This document shows positions 34,344 through 44,625 of a DNA stretch of 64,000 nt, piece after piece (position 1 is the first letter of the stretch; each line of letters starts with the position of its first letter). The stretch is from Pseudomonas sp. HAR-UPW-AIA-41 (GTDB taxonomy: Bacteria > Pseudomonadota > Gammaproteobacteria > Pseudomonadales > Pseudomonadaceae). The position numbers were made by a program, and so were the translations under genes. The notes under the pieces are model-generated. The model had not been told where the DNA came from, did no database searches, and was given only the letters and a program-made list of their open reading frames with translations. The stretch spans positions 62,001-126,000 of the forward strand of contig NZ_NSLB01000007.1 in assembly GCF_002304225.1 (NCBI RefSeq), given 5' to 3'.

Positions 34344-34367
34344 AAAGGCTTGCCGGAGCAAGCCTTT
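34344..34367 (-). terminator. 10-bp hairpin between def and fmt
   Basis: AAAGGCTTGC and GCAAGCCTTT pair around CGGA. On the minus strand the stem is followed by a T-rich run, so it looks like an intrinsic terminator or attenuator after def although fmt follows closely. Confidence 0.7.
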
Positions 34368-34379
34368 GGGGTTCGTGGA

Positions 34380-34886
34380 TCAAGCTTGCAGACGGTGCTG
34401 TTTTTCCAGCTTCTTCTTGATCCGGTCACGCTTGAGGTTGGACAGGTAATCGACAAACAGCTTGCCGTTGAGGTGGTCGCACTCGTGCTGGATGCACACG
34501 GCCAGCAGGCCCTCGGCCACCAGCTCGAAAGGCTCGCCGTTGCGGTCCAGTGCCTTGATCCGCACCTTCTGCGGACGGTCGACATTCTCGTAGAAGCCAG
34601 GCACTGACAGACAGCCTTCCTGGTACTGGTCCATCTGTTCGGTCAGCGGTTCGAATTCCGGGTTGATGAACACCATGGGCTCGGATTTGTCCTCGGACAG
34701 GTCCATCACCACCAGACGCTTGTGCACATTGACCTGAGTCGCGGCCAGACCGATGCCGGGAGCGGCATACATGGTCTCGAACATGTCGTCGATCAGCTGG
34801 CGCAGGGCGTCGTCTACCACCTCGACCGGCTTGGCGATGGTCCGCAGGCGCGGGTCAGGAAACTCGAGGATGGTGAGGATGGCCAT
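34380..34886 (-). CDS. def: Peptide deformylase
   Basis: 168 residues, the usual size. The three metal and active-site motifs are present: [17 protein letters not shown] and HECDHLNG. It removes the N-formyl group from nascent proteins. Divergent from the LysM gene; the shared upstream region is 131 nt. Confidence 0.98.
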   Translation of the reverse strand: MAILTILEFPDPRLRTIAKPVEVVDDALRQLIDDMFETMYAAPGIGLAATQVNVHKRLVVMDLSEDKSEPMVFINPEFEPLTEQMDQYQEGCLSVPGFYENVDRPQKVRIKALDRNGEPFELVAEGLLAVCIQHECDHLNGKLFVDYLSNLKRDRIKKKLEKQHRLQA

Positions 34887-35017
34887 ATGCGTTTGTGATG
34901 CACTTGTGGAATAAAGTCAAAATCCGCTGCTAAGATGATGAACAGCATTGAAAATGGGCTTCAAGCCGCATTCTTCGCGGCTTTCGGGCGCACCAACATA
35001 ATAAAGGGATTCACCGC

Positions 35018-36043
35018 ATGAGGAAATCACTACTCGCCCTGCTGCTCCTCGCCGCTGGCGGCCTGGCTCAGGCTCAGGTGCAGCTCAAAGAAGGTCATCC
35101 GGAGCGTTATACCGTGGTTCGCGGTGACACCCTCTGGGACATTTCCGGCAAGTTCCTCAGTGAGCCATGGAAGTGGCCGGAAATCTGGCACGCCAACCCG
35201 CAGGTGGAGAATCCCCATCTGATCTACCCGGGCGACACGCTGAATCTGGTGTACGTCGACGGCCAGCCGCGTCTGATGCTCAACCGCGGCGCCTCCCGCG
35301 GCACCATCAAACTGTCGCCGCAGGTGCGCAGCACGCCGATGGCGGAAGCGATTCCGACCATTCCGCTGGAGAAGATCAACAGCTTCCTGTTGAACAACCG
35401 CATCATTGACACTGCCGAAGCGTTCCAGGCCGCTCCTTATGTCGTGGCCGGCAACGCCGAACGTGTGATCAGCGGGGTGGGTGACCGTGTGTATGCGCGT
35501 GGCCAGTTCCCTGCCGGACCGTCGGTCTATGGCATCTATCGCCAGGGCAAGAGTTATATCGACCCCGAAACTCAGGAGTTTCTGGGCATCAATGCTGATG
35601 ACATGGGCGCTGCCGAGCTGACGGCTACTGAGGGCGATATCGCCACCATGGTCATGCAGCGCTCCACTCAGGAAGTGCGCCTGGGGGATCGTCTCTTCCC
35701 AACCGAAGAGCGTGCGATCAATTCCACCTTCATGCCGAGTTCTCCCAGCCAGGACATCAAGGGCGTGATCGTCGATGTACCCCGTGGCGTCAGCCAGATT
35801 GGCACTTTCGACGTGGTTACCCTGAACAAGGGAAGCCGCGACGGCCTTGTCGAAGGCAATGTGCTGGCGGTGTACAAGACCGGTGAGACCGTGCGCGACC
35901 GCGTAACCGGTGAAATGGTCAAGGTGCCGGACGAGCGCGCCGGGCTGCTGATGGTGTTCCGCACTTACGAAAAGCTCAGCTATGGCCTTGTGCTCAAGGC
36001 TGTGCGGCAGCTTGAGGTCAACGACAAGGTGCGCAACCCCTGA
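35018..36043 (+). CDS. Exported LysM-domain protein
   Basis: 341 residues. A signal peptide (KSLLALLLLAAGGLAQAQ) is followed by one LysM domain at about 30-80 (YTVVRGDTLWDISGKFLSEP, NPHLIYPGDTLNL), which binds peptidoglycan. The rest (residues 90-341) is a periplasmic domain of unknown fold typical of this Pseudomonas family. Its position between def and dprA is conserved. A strong terminator follows. Confidence 0.92.
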   Translation: MRKSLLALLLLAAGGLAQAQVQLKEGHPERYTVVRGDTLWDISGKFLSEPWKWPEIWHANPQVENPHLIYPGDTLNLVYVDGQPRLMLNRGASRGTIKLSPQVRSTPMAEAIPTIPLEKINSFLLNNRIIDTAEAFQAAPYVVAGNAERVISGVGDRVYARGQFPAGPSVYGIYRQGKSYIDPETQEFLGINADDMGAAELTATEGDIATMVMQRSTQEVRLGDRLFPTEERAINSTFMPSSPSQDIKGVIVDVPRGVSQIGTFDVVTLNKGSRDGLVEGNVLAVYKTGETVRDRVTGEMVKVPDERAGLLMVFRTYEKLSYGLVLKAVRQLEVNDKVRNP

Positions 36044-36051
36044 TCGATCAA

Positions 36052-36076
36052 CCCCCGCCAAGTGCGGGGGTTTTTC
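36052..36076 (+). terminator. Intrinsic terminator after the LysM gene
   Basis: CCCCCGC (36052-36058) and GCGGGGG (36064-36070) form a stem around CAAGT, followed by TTTTTC. Confidence 0.9.
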
Positions 36077-36143
36077 TTTCTCCTGTAAATTTTCTCCCGC
36101 AACAATGCCTGCCCCGGCAGGTGGCCGATCAAGGATGATCGAT

Positions 36144-37229
36144 ATGGCTGCTCTCTCTCCGGCTGAGCTGGAAGCGCGTCTCCGTCTGCATGCCCTGCCG
36201 GCTATCGGCCCCCGGCGCATGTCCCGTCTGCTGGACGTATTTGGCAGTGCCAGTGCCGCGCTCAGTGCCCCTGCTTCCGCCTGGCGCTCATTGGGCTTGC
36301 CGGCCGAGGCGGCTGAACAGCGCCGCAGTTCCACTACCCGCGACAGTGCCGCCCACGCTCTGGCCTGGCTGGAACAGGCGGATCATCACCTGCTTTGTCT
36401 GCACGATCCTGATTACCCGGCGCTGCTGGCAGAGCTGACCGATGCCCCGCCGCTGCTGTTTGTGCAGGGCGATCCGGCTGTGCTGGAGCGCCCGCAGATC
36501 GCCATGGTCGGCAGTCGCCGGGCCTCCAGGCCGGGTCTGCAGAGTGCGGAGGCTTTTGCCCGCTGTCTGGCGCAGAGCGGTTTCGTCGTCACCAGTGGTC
36601 TGGCATTAGGCATCGATGGTGCGGCTCATCGAGGCGCTCTGACGGGTGGCCGGACGGTTGCGGTGCTCGGCACCGGCCTGCAGTGCCTGTATCCGCAGCG
36701 GCATGCCGGGCTGGCGGATGACATCGTGGGCGGAGGTGGTGCGCTGGTTTCCGAACTGCCGCTGGACTGTCCGCCGCAGGCGGCCAACTTTCCACGACGT
36801 AATCGTTTGATCAGCGGGCTGTCGCTCGGCGTGCTGGTGGTTGAGGCGTCGCCTTCCAGCGGTTCGCTGATCACGGCCCGCCTGGCCGCCGAGCAGGGGC
36901 GCGAGGTCTGGGCATTGCCCGGTTCGATTCATCATCCGGGCGCCCATGGTTGCCACCAGTTGATCCGTGAGGGGGCACAGCTGGTGGAGTCGGTGGCGCA
37001 TATTCTGGAGAGCCTGCAGGGTTGGCAGGTGCCACTGGCGAGCGCCGAGGTGGTTGCGCCTGTGGCCGATCACCCACTGCTGAAGCTGTTGCGCGCCTCC
37101 CCGGCCAGCAGCGAGAGCCTGGCGCTCAGCAGCGGGCAGTCGTTATCGGAGGTGCTGGTGCAGCTGACCGAGCTGGAACTGGATGGTCTGATCGCCCGGG
37201 AGGGTAATCTCTGGTTGCCCTGTCGCTAG
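36144..37229 (+). CDS. dprA: DNA processing protein DprA/Smf
   Basis: 361 residues from the ATG at 36144, chosen because AAGGA lies 8 nt upstream; an ATG at 36135 is possible. DprA protects incoming single-stranded DNA and loads RecA during natural transformation. The Rossmann-fold motifs are VGSRRASRPG, SGLALGIDGAAH, NFPRRNRLISGLS and SGSLITARLAAEQGREVWAL. The C-terminal winged-helix segment (SLSEVLVQLTELELDGLIAR) is present. The stop codon TAG is the second to fourth base of the adjoining MITE-like element. Confidence 0.96.
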   Translation: MAALSPAELEARLRLHALPAIGPRRMSRLLDVFGSASAALSAPASAWRSLGLPAEAAEQRRSSTTRDSAAHALAWLEQADHHLLCLHDPDYPALLAELTDAPPLLFVQGDPAVLERPQIAMVGSRRASRPGLQSAEAFARCLAQSGFVVTSGLALGIDGAAHRGALTGGRTVAVLGTGLQCLYPQRHAGLADDIVGGGGALVSELPLDCPPQAANFPRRNRLISGLSLGVLVVEASPSSGSLITARLAAEQGREVWALPGSIHHPGAHGCHQLIREGAQLVESVAHILESLQGWQVPLASAEVVAPVADHPLLKLLRASPASSESLALSSGQSLSEVLVQLTELELDGLIAREGNLWLPCR

Positions 37230-37430
37230 CAGGCTGTTGAAAAACTACCTGCGTTGCCATCGCAGCGTTAAAAACAGGCTCAGCAGGCCACTGGTGGCCA
37301 ACGCACTTTAGTGCGGCCCCGAAGGGGCGAGCGTAGCGAGTTATGCTCATTTACCGTTCGTAAACTGCGCTTCTTCGCCTGTTTTTGCCTTGCGCTGGCG
37401 GCCTCGCCAACGTTTTCAACAGCCTGCTAG
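37226..37430. repeat. MITE-like palindromic element
   Basis: The stretch begins CTAGCAGGCTGTTGAAAA and ends with its reverse complement TTTTCAACAGCCTGCTAG, giving 18-bp perfect terminal inverted repeats about 205 bp apart; AAAACAGGC recurs symmetrically inside. It carries no gene. I recall similar CAGGCTGTTGAAAA repeats dispersed in environmental Pseudomonas. It sits between dprA and tsaC and supplies the dprA stop codon. Confidence 0.8.
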
Positions 37431-37501
37431 TTTCTATCCGAGGATCGGCAAAAGCCGATGCTGGCTCAGGCTAGACTGGCGGCTCTTTCCGGGAGATATC
37501 C

Positions 37502-38056
37502 GTGAGTCATTGGAAAACCTTGCAGCTGGCACCTGTGCTGCGTGCCGGTGGTGTGATTGCCTACCCGACCGAAGCGGTTTGGGGACTGGGGTGCGATCCG
37601 TGGAGCGAGGCGGCGGTATTGCGCTTGCTCGAGCTTAAGGACCGGCCCATGGCCAAGGGTTTGATTCTTGTGGCGGCGGCTATCGAGCAGTTCGACTTTC
37701 TGCTCGATGACCTGCCGCAGCGCTGGCAGGACCGCCTGAGCAGTACCTGGCCGGGCCCGCAGACCTGGCTGGTGCCGCACCAGGGGCGTCTGCCGCCCTG
37801 GATCATCGGTGCGCATGAGAGCGTTGCCCTGCGCGTTTCCGCTCACCCGACGGTGCGCGAGCTGTGCCTGCACTATGGCCCTCTGGTCTCCACCTCGGCC
37901 AATCCCGCCGGCCGGGCGGCGGCGCGCACGCGCCTGCGCGTCGAGCAGTATTTCCATGGCCAGCTCGATGGCTTGTGCGGTGGTGCTTTGGGTGGGCGGC
38001 GCAACCCCAGTATCATTCGCGACCTGATTACCGGCGATATCGTCCGGCCGGGCTGA
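37502..38056 (+). CDS. tsaC: Threonylcarbamoyl-AMP synthase
   Basis: 184 residues from a GTG at 37502 with GGGAGA upstream. It makes threonylcarbamoyl-AMP for t6A37 modification of ANN-decoding tRNAs. Family signatures: [13 protein letters not shown], the Lys/Arg segment [14 protein letters not shown], the HPTVREL stretch and STSANPAGR. It is followed by hemF with a 34-nt gap. Confidence 0.95.
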   Translation: MSHWKTLQLAPVLRAGGVIAYPTEAVWGLGCDPWSEAAVLRLLELKDRPMAKGLILVAAAIEQFDFLLDDLPQRWQDRLSSTWPGPQTWLVPHQGRLPPWIIGAHESVALRVSAHPTVRELCLHYGPLVSTSANPAGRAAARTRLRVEQYFHGQLDGLCGGALGGRRNPSIIRDLITGDIVRPG

Positions 38057-38081
38057 TGCCCGCCGCCCTCCAGCCCATTGA

Positions 38082-39014
<933 letters not shown>

Positions 39015-39018
39015 GCCC

Positions 39019-39408
39019 ATGCGTGTCGAGCGCCTTGATCATCTGGTGCTGACCGTGGCGGATATCGACGCCAGCTGTGCCTTCTACCAGCGTGTGCTGG
39101 GGATGCAGGTGGTCACCTTCGGCCAGGGCCGCAAGGCGCTCGCCTTTGGCCAGCAGAAGATCAACCTGCACCGTCACGGCGCCGAGTTCGAGCCCAAGGC
39201 TCTGCGCCCCACGCCCGGTTCCGCCGACCTGTGTCTGCTCGTCAGCACGCCGCTGGCCGAGGTGATGACGCACCTGCAGCGCTGTGCTGTAGCCATCGAA
39301 GAAGGCCCGGTGCCGCGCACCGGCGCCACCGGGGCGCTGCTGTCCGTTTATATCCGCGACCCTGATCGCAACCTGATCGAACTCGCCAATCTGCAAGAGG
39401 AAGCCTGA
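39019..39408 (+). CDS. VOC-superfamily (glyoxalase-like) protein
   Basis: 129 residues from ATG 39019. The first line [20 protein letters not shown] and the last [14 protein letters not shown] are standard for vicinal-oxygen-chelate proteins, with likely metal ligands H8 and E121. The substrate cannot be named. It lies between hemF (4-nt gap) and aroE (1-nt overlap), so all three are probably one transcript. Confidence 0.9.
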   Translation: MRVERLDHLVLTVADIDASCAFYQRVLGMQVVTFGQGRKALAFGQQKINLHRHGAEFEPKALRPTPGSADLCLLVSTPLAEVMTHLQRCAVAIEEGPVPRTGATGALLSVYIRDPDRNLIELANLQEEA

Positions 39409-40232
39409 TGGACCGCTACGGCGTATTCGGCAATCCCATCGGCCACAGCAAGTCGCCGCTGATCCACCGTCTGTTTGCCGAGCAGACCGGTCAGGCGCTC
39501 AGCTACGAGGCGCTGCTGGCGCCACTGGATGACTTTGCCGGCTTTGCCCGGGCCTTCTTTGCCGAAGGCCGCGGCGCCAATGTCACCGTGCCGTTCAAGG
39601 AAGAAGCCTTCCGTCTGGCCGACAGCCTGAGCGAGCGCGCCCGCCGTGCCGGGGCCGTGAACACCTTGAAGAAGCTGGACGATGGCTGCCTGCTGGGTGA
39701 CAACACCGATGGTGCTGGTCTGGTGCGTGATCTCACGGTCAATGCCGGGGTGAACCTGACGGGCCAGCGCATTCTTTTGCTGGGCGCCGGCGGAGCTGTG
39801 CGGGGCGTGCTGGAACCGCTGCTGGCACAGCACCCGGCGGCTCTGGTGATCGCCAACCGCACAGTGGCCAGGGCCGAGCAACTGGCCCGGGAGTTTGCCG
39901 ATCTGGGTCCGGTGCTGGCTGCCGGCTTCGACTGGCTGGACGAGCCGGTCGACCTGATCATCAACGGCACCTCGGCCAGTCTGGCCGGTGAGCTGCCGGC
40001 GATTGCTCCGAGCCTGATCCAGGCCGGGCATACCGTCTGCTACGACATGATGTACGGCAAGGAGCTCACCGCCTTCAACCGCTGGGCGACCGAGCAGGGC
40101 GCCGCGCGGGTGATCGACGGTCTGGGCATGCTGGTCGAGCAGGCCGCCGAAGCCTTCTTCCTGTGGCGCGGTGTGCGTCCCGACTCGGCCCCTGTACTGC
40201 GTCACCTGCGGTTGTTACTCAGCGAAACATGA
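39408..40232 (+). CDS. aroE: Shikimate dehydrogenase
   Basis: 274 residues. It reduces 3-dehydroshikimate with NADPH in the aromatic amino acid pathway. Motifs: [13 protein letters not shown] (shikimate binding), [11 protein letters not shown] with catalytic Lys, [11 protein letters not shown] with catalytic Asp, and [11 protein letters not shown] for NADPH. The ATG overlaps the stop of the VOC gene (TGATG). Confidence 0.98.
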   Translation: MDRYGVFGNPIGHSKSPLIHRLFAEQTGQALSYEALLAPLDDFAGFARAFFAEGRGANVTVPFKEEAFRLADSLSERARRAGAVNTLKKLDDGCLLGDNTDGAGLVRDLTVNAGVNLTGQRILLLGAGGAVRGVLEPLLAQHPAALVIANRTVARAEQLAREFADLGPVLAAGFDWLDEPVDLIINGTSASLAGELPAIAPSLIQAGHTVCYDMMYGKELTAFNRWATEQGAARVIDGLGMLVEQAAEAFFLWRGVRPDSAPVLRHLRLLLSET

Positions 40233-40378
40233 TTCTGGTCTAGCCCAGCATTTGGTTGGCTGGGCTTAATCCTTAATACCGCGCTCTACTCGGCGCTCAA
40301 CCTGAAAAAGAACCGTCATGGTCTTGTCTTTCAGGTTGATCATCCTGCGCCACTCCAACAACAAAAGAGCGCCTCACC

Positions 40379-41365
40379 ATGAAAAAACTGTCGCTTTTGG
40401 CGGCTGGTCTAGGCCTGGCCTTCTCGGCCGGTCAGGCTGCTGCCTGGTCGCAACCCACGCACAAGAACATCGTCAAGGATGCCCTCGCCTTCATGAACTC
40501 GGCCAATGCCAGTGCCGAGATGCGCCGGGCCTATCAGTTCTATGTCGGCGCGGCCGGCTCCGAGGCTAAAGCCGGGGAGATTCTCGGTCAGGCCGCTTAC
40601 GATGTGGATGACTTCAAGGACACCCGCCTGGGTGGCTGGTGGGTTGGCTACGAATACGCTCCGGTCTGGAATGCCGCGGCGTCGCTGGTCAACTACACGT
40701 CCTACTGGCACTTCATCAACATGGGCCGTCAGGGCGACAGTCACGGCAACGACCATGGCGGTTACGACTACCGCTATCACAAGGTCGACGGCAGCATCAG
40801 TGATGTCGACTGGTACGCCATGGTCTATCTGTACAACCGTGGCCTGAAAACCTCCGACTACAACAGTACGGAAGCACACTACCGCCAGGGCAGTCGTTCG
40901 AACTGGGATGAGCATTACGACGACTTCCAGGTGGCGGCCTTCCAGCCCATCGACAACCTGGCCAAGTACTGGTTCGACCAGTTCAAGGCCGCGCCATCGC
41001 TGCAGACCATCGGCTTTGCCCTGCATGCCACCGGCGATGTGGCGCAGCCGCACCACACCTGGATCACCTCGGCCAATGGCCATTCCAGCTGGGAAGGCTG
41101 GGTCGATGATCACTATGCCAGCGAGCAGCTGAACAACCCGGTGGCGGTGGCCAACCTGGTCAGCCAGTACGATCCGCGCCAGCCGGTGCGCGATCTGCTG
41201 ACCCAGACCGCGCAGGTGGCCTATCAGCATCCGGAACCGCTGTATGACAGCAGCTACGACACCCGTCTGCGGGTGGCCAAGCAGCTGATTCCACAGTCGA
41301 TTGCCCTGACCGTCAGCGTGCTGACCAAGGGTGCCAACCACTTCTACGGCCAGGGTGGTCTATAA
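40379..41365 (+). CDS. plcB: Secreted zinc-dependent phospholipase C, PlcB-like
   Basis: 328 residues. A signal peptide (LLAAGLGLAFSAGQAAAW) gives a mature N-terminus starting with Trp, as in bacterial zinc phospholipases C, where this residue helps bind metal. Zinc ligands appear in WSQPTHKNIVKDAL, HATGDVAQPHHTWI and WEGWVDDHYA. It hydrolyses phospholipid head groups outside the cytoplasm. In P. aeruginosa plcB also follows aroE and has been linked to phospholipid sensing. Confidence 0.88.
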   Translation: MKKLSLLAAGLGLAFSAGQAAAWSQPTHKNIVKDALAFMNSANASAEMRRAYQFYVGAAGSEAKAGEILGQAAYDVDDFKDTRLGGWWVGYEYAPVWNAAASLVNYTSYWHFINMGRQGDSHGNDHGGYDYRYHKVDGSISDVDWYAMVYLYNRGLKTSDYNSTEAHYRQGSRSNWDEHYDDFQVAAFQPIDNLAKYWFDQFKAAPSLQTIGFALHATGDVAQPHHTWITSANGHSSWEGWVDDHYASEQLNNPVAVANLVSQYDPRQPVRDLLTQTAQVAYQHPEPLYDSSYDTRLRVAKQLIPQSIALTVSVLTKGANHFYGQGGL

Positions 41366-41366
41366 G

Positions 41367-42629
41367 GTGGCTGCTTCGCTGCGGTGCAGTTGGCGCAGCG
41401 CGTTGTGCGGGCTCTGGCTGGCAGGCTTTGGCCTGGCAGCCAGCGCTTCGCCGGAATTGCGCATCAATGGCGAGGTGTTGCCGGCCCGCAGCATTGCCTT
41501 GCTGCAGCAGGCGCTGACCCTCATCAAGTTCAATACCGACCCGGCCAGCCTGCGCAAGGGGCTGGTGGAAAACCACCTGCTGGCCCGCGAGGTCGAGGCG
41601 GAGCTGACCCCGGCCAACCGTCAGGACCTCGATGCCCTGGTGGAGAGCGAAGCGGCCAAGCTGATCGATCAGGTGTACGGCCGGCGCTTCGACCATGACA
41701 TCCGCCCCTATCTGCAGGAGCCCAAGGCGCTCAGTGCCCAGCGCCTGCAACAGGTGCTGGCGCCCAGGGCGCAGGGGCTGGTGCTTAACAGCCTGTGGCT
41801 GAGCGAGGCGCAGCAGGCCGAGGCGGCCACGGTCGAGCTGATCGGCTGGCAGTTTCCCGGGCAGCCGCGGCAACGGCTGAACCTGCTGCAGCTGTACCAG
41901 GCCGGCAGCGTGCAGGCGCAGGTCGAGCTGCAACAGGGCAATCTGCGTTTCATGGGCGAGCTGGTGCGCGAATACGCCCAGCGTGACTACCTGTGGTACC
42001 AGCTCGGCCGGATGGGCTACAGCCAGGCGGAGCAGGACGGTATCCGCCGTCTGGTGCGCGACAAGCTGGTGCGTCACAAGTACCTGCACCAGATCGGCCT
42101 GTACAACGACTTCCACCATGAGACCCCGAGCCTCAAGGCGCTGGCCGCGCGGGTCAGCGATGCCGATGCCGAGCGCTATTACCAGGCCAATCTGGCCCAG
42201 TACCGCAACGTCGCCAGCGTTCAGGCCGCTCATCTGCGTCTGGCCGATCAGGCCAGTGCCGACCGGGTCTACAACGAGATCCAGCAGGGGCTGACGTTTG
42301 CCGAGGCGGTACGCCGCTACTCGCTGGCCGAGGACAAGCAGCTGGCCGTACCCGGTGATCTCGGCCTGATCCGCCATAACGATCCGCAGCTGGACTTCCT
42401 GCGCAAGACGGCGCTGATCCAGAAGGCCGGCACTGTCTCGCAGCCGATGCTGATCGACGGCGCCTTCGAGATCATCGAGGTGCGCCAGCGTGAAGACCGC
42501 CAGCTGCCGCTGAATGATCCCAGCGTGCGCTTCGAGGTCAATCAAGCGGTGGCCCGTCAGCAGCTCTCCAGCCAGTTTCAGGCGCGCCTGGATGCGCTGC
42601 TGGCCAGCGCCAAGGTGCAGGGGCTGTGA
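41367..42629 (+). CDS. Periplasmic PPIC-type peptidyl-prolyl isomerase
   Basis: About 420 residues. The GTG at 41367, one base after the plcB stop, is my preferred start but is not certain. A hydrophobic N-terminus (LCGLWLAGFGLAASAS) is the export signal. Residues about 255-390 are a parvulin domain (RNVASVQAAHLRLADQASAD, GLTFAEAVRRYSL, GDLGLIRHNDP, FEIIEVRQRED). It presumably assists folding of exported proteins, perhaps the neighbouring phospholipase. Confidence 0.82.
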   Translation: MAASLRCSWRSALCGLWLAGFGLAASASPELRINGEVLPARSIALLQQALTLIKFNTDPASLRKGLVENHLLAREVEAELTPANRQDLDALVESEAAKLIDQVYGRRFDHDIRPYLQEPKALSAQRLQQVLAPRAQGLVLNSLWLSEAQQAEAATVELIGWQFPGQPRQRLNLLQLYQAGSVQAQVELQQGNLRFMGELVREYAQRDYLWYQLGRMGYSQAEQDGIRRLVRDKLVRHKYLHQIGLYNDFHHETPSLKALAARVSDADAERYYQANLAQYRNVASVQAAHLRLADQASADRVYNEIQQGLTFAEAVRRYSLAEDKQLAVPGDLGLIRHNDPQLDFLRKTALIQKAGTVSQPMLIDGAFEIIEVRQREDRQLPLNDPSVRFEVNQAVARQQLSSQFQARLDALLASAKVQGL

Positions 42630-43225
42630 GGCGCTGGCTGCTGGGAGGCAGTGTGCTGGCCGCCGCCGCAGTAGCGGCCAGCACGGTCTGGTTTGGCTCG
42701 TTGCCACCGGCGGCGGAGCCTGTGGCCGTCCCATCGGCAGCTGTTGCAGTGCCGGCACGACAGGTAGCGTCCTTGCAGGCAGAGCCGGCGGCATTCACGG
42801 TCGAGGCATTGCCGGCCGCCGCGGAGGCGCCGGCGGAGGTTGCGGCGCCAGCGCTTTCCCCAGTCGAGGCGCAGGTGCTGATGCAGCTGATGGCCGAGCA
42901 GGGTGATCCGCGCATGCCGGCCAAGGGCGGCCTCAAACCGCGGCAGCCTGCTTCGGCGGCGCAACTGGCCGATCCGCAGGCTTATGCGGCCTTCGAGGAT
43001 GAGCAGACGCGCAGCCAGGTGCAGGCCTGGACCCGTGGCGTCGAGCAGATTCCGGCGATTCGCGAGCGCATCGCCCAGGCCGAGCAGGCGGGGAATCGCA
43101 GCAACGCCGAGCTGGATGAAGCGCGTGCCGCGCTGGTCCAACTGGAACAACTGCAAAGCCAACTTCGGCAGCAGGCACCCCAGCTGTTGCCCAGCGGTCC
43201 GGCACCTCAGGCTCCGACCGACTAG
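42626..43225 (+). CDS. 199-residue exported or anchored protein
   Basis: A GTG start overlaps the previous stop (GTGA), so it is coupled to the isomerase gene. One N-terminal hydrophobic segment (LGGSVLAAAAVAASTVWFG) is followed by an Ala/Pro/Val-rich linker (residues 25-85) and a C-terminal helical region (RERIAQAEQAGNRSNAELDE, LVQLEQLQSQLRQQ), likely coiled coil. Family unknown; an equivalent sits here in P. aeruginosa. Confidence 0.75.
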   Translation: MRRWLLGGSVLAAAAVAASTVWFGSLPPAAEPVAVPSAAVAVPARQVASLQAEPAAFTVEALPAAAEAPAEVAAPALSPVEAQVLMQLMAEQGDPRMPAKGGLKPRQPASAAQLADPQAYAAFEDEQTRSQVQAWTRGVEQIPAIRERIAQAEQAGNRSNAELDEARAALVQLEQLQSQLRQQAPQLLPSGPAPQAPTD

Positions 43226-43364
43226 GCTTTCCGGAAAGTCCTGCTGGCGCTTGCCGGCAGGGCCGCGCGGCATTGATCTGCGTCTATATGCCACATGACC
43301 CCGGGCGTATAACTGGACGGATCACCCTGTGCGAATTCGCGTTTCTGCTCCCGGAAGGAACCCC

Positions 43365-44549
43365 ATGACTGATACTCCCAACACCACCAGTGCCCCTGCC
43401 CAGCCGTCTTCACCTGCCAAGAAAGCGCCGTCCCGTACCCCGCGGCCGCGCCGTGTCCAGGCCGGCGATACCGCGCCTTCGCTGCAACCCCGGCAGCTTG
43501 AGCGCCACGCAGTGCAGGAAAAGACCGCCGCCGCGCAGCAGGCCACCAGCGTGGCGATCAAGGACATCCTCGCGCAGATTCCGCCGGGCGATACCGATAC
43601 GCAGCTCAAGACGCTGGAAACCTTCATGACCGGCCTCTCGGCCGACGATGCGGTGGCGCTGCGCAATGCCCTGCTCAGTCAGGAGAACGCCCTGCCGTTC
43701 AACAAGCAGCCGGTGCACCCGGACGACGAGCTGGCCAAGGACTGGCGTCATGGCGGCTACCCGTACAAGAACCTGATGTCGCGGCGCAATTACGAGCGCG
43801 AGAAGTACCGTCTGCAGGTTGAGCTGCTCAAGCTGCAGGCCTGGGTCAAGGAGACCGGGCAGAAGGTGGTGATCCTCTTCGAGGGACGCGATGCTGCCGG
43901 CAAGGGGGGATCGATCAAGCGTTTCATGGAACACCTCAACCCGCGTGGCGCGCATATCGTCGCTCTGGAGAAACCCAGCGAGGCGGAGCGTGGCCAGTGG
44001 TATTTCCAGCGGTACGTGCAGCACCTGCCGACCGCCGGCGAAATCGTCATGTTCGACCGCAGCTGGTACAACCGCGCCGGGGTCGAGCGGGTCATGGGGT
44101 TCTGCTCGGACGAGGAGTATCTGGAGTTCATGCGTCAGGCGCCGGAGTTCGAGCGCATGCTGGCGCGCAACAACATCCACCTGATCAAGTTCTGGTTCTC
44201 GGTCAGTCGCGAAGAGCAGCGCCGGCGCTTCAAGGAGCGCGAAAAACACCCGCTCAAGCAGTGGAAGCTCAGCCCCATCGACCTGGCCTCGCTGGACAAG
44301 TGGGACGATTACACCAAGGCCAAGGAAGCGATGTTCTTCTACACCGACACGGCCGATGCGCCGTGGACGGTGATCAAGTCCAACTGCAAGAAGCGCGCGC
44401 GCCTCAATGCCATGCGTTACGTGCTGCACAAACTGCCCTATGCCGGTAAGGACCTGAAGTCCATCGGTGCCCTGGATCCACTGATCGTCGGCCGCGCCAA
44501 TGTGGTGTACGAGCGAGGCGAGCATGTGGCTGATGTGCCGCTGCTGTGA
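43365..44549 (+). CDS. ppk2: Polyphosphate kinase 2
   Basis: 394 residues from ATG 43365, with GGAAGGAA upstream. PPK2 transfers phosphate between polyphosphate and nucleoside diphosphates. Walker A is FEGRDAAGKGGSIKRF, Walker B is MFDRSWYNRAGVERVMG, and the lid arginines lie in REEQRRRFKERE. The first 90 residues are a basic, proline-rich extension. A terminator follows. Confidence 0.96.
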   Translation: MTDTPNTTSAPAQPSSPAKKAPSRTPRPRRVQAGDTAPSLQPRQLERHAVQEKTAAAQQATSVAIKDILAQIPPGDTDTQLKTLETFMTGLSADDAVALRNALLSQENALPFNKQPVHPDDELAKDWRHGGYPYKNLMSRRNYEREKYRLQVELLKLQAWVKETGQKVVILFEGRDAAGKGGSIKRFMEHLNPRGAHIVALEKPSEAERGQWYFQRYVQHLPTAGEIVMFDRSWYNRAGVERVMGFCSDEEYLEFMRQAPEFERMLARNNIHLIKFWFSVSREEQRRRFKEREKHPLKQWKLSPIDLASLDKWDDYTKAKEAMFFYTDTADAPWTVIKSNCKKRARLNAMRYVLHKLPYAGKDLKSIGALDPLIVGRANVVYERGEHVADVPLL

Positions 44550-44575
44550 GTGACACGGCTCAGAGCTAAGCCCTG

Positions 44576-44610
44576 AAGGACGGCGCGGTTATACTGCGTC
44601 GTCCTTTTTC
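44576..44610 (+). terminator. Intrinsic terminator after ppk2
   Basis: AAGGACGGCGC and GCGTCGTCCTT pair over 11 bp (one G-U) and are followed by TTT. Confidence 0.85.
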
Positions 44611-44625
44611 CATTTTCCGGTAGAG

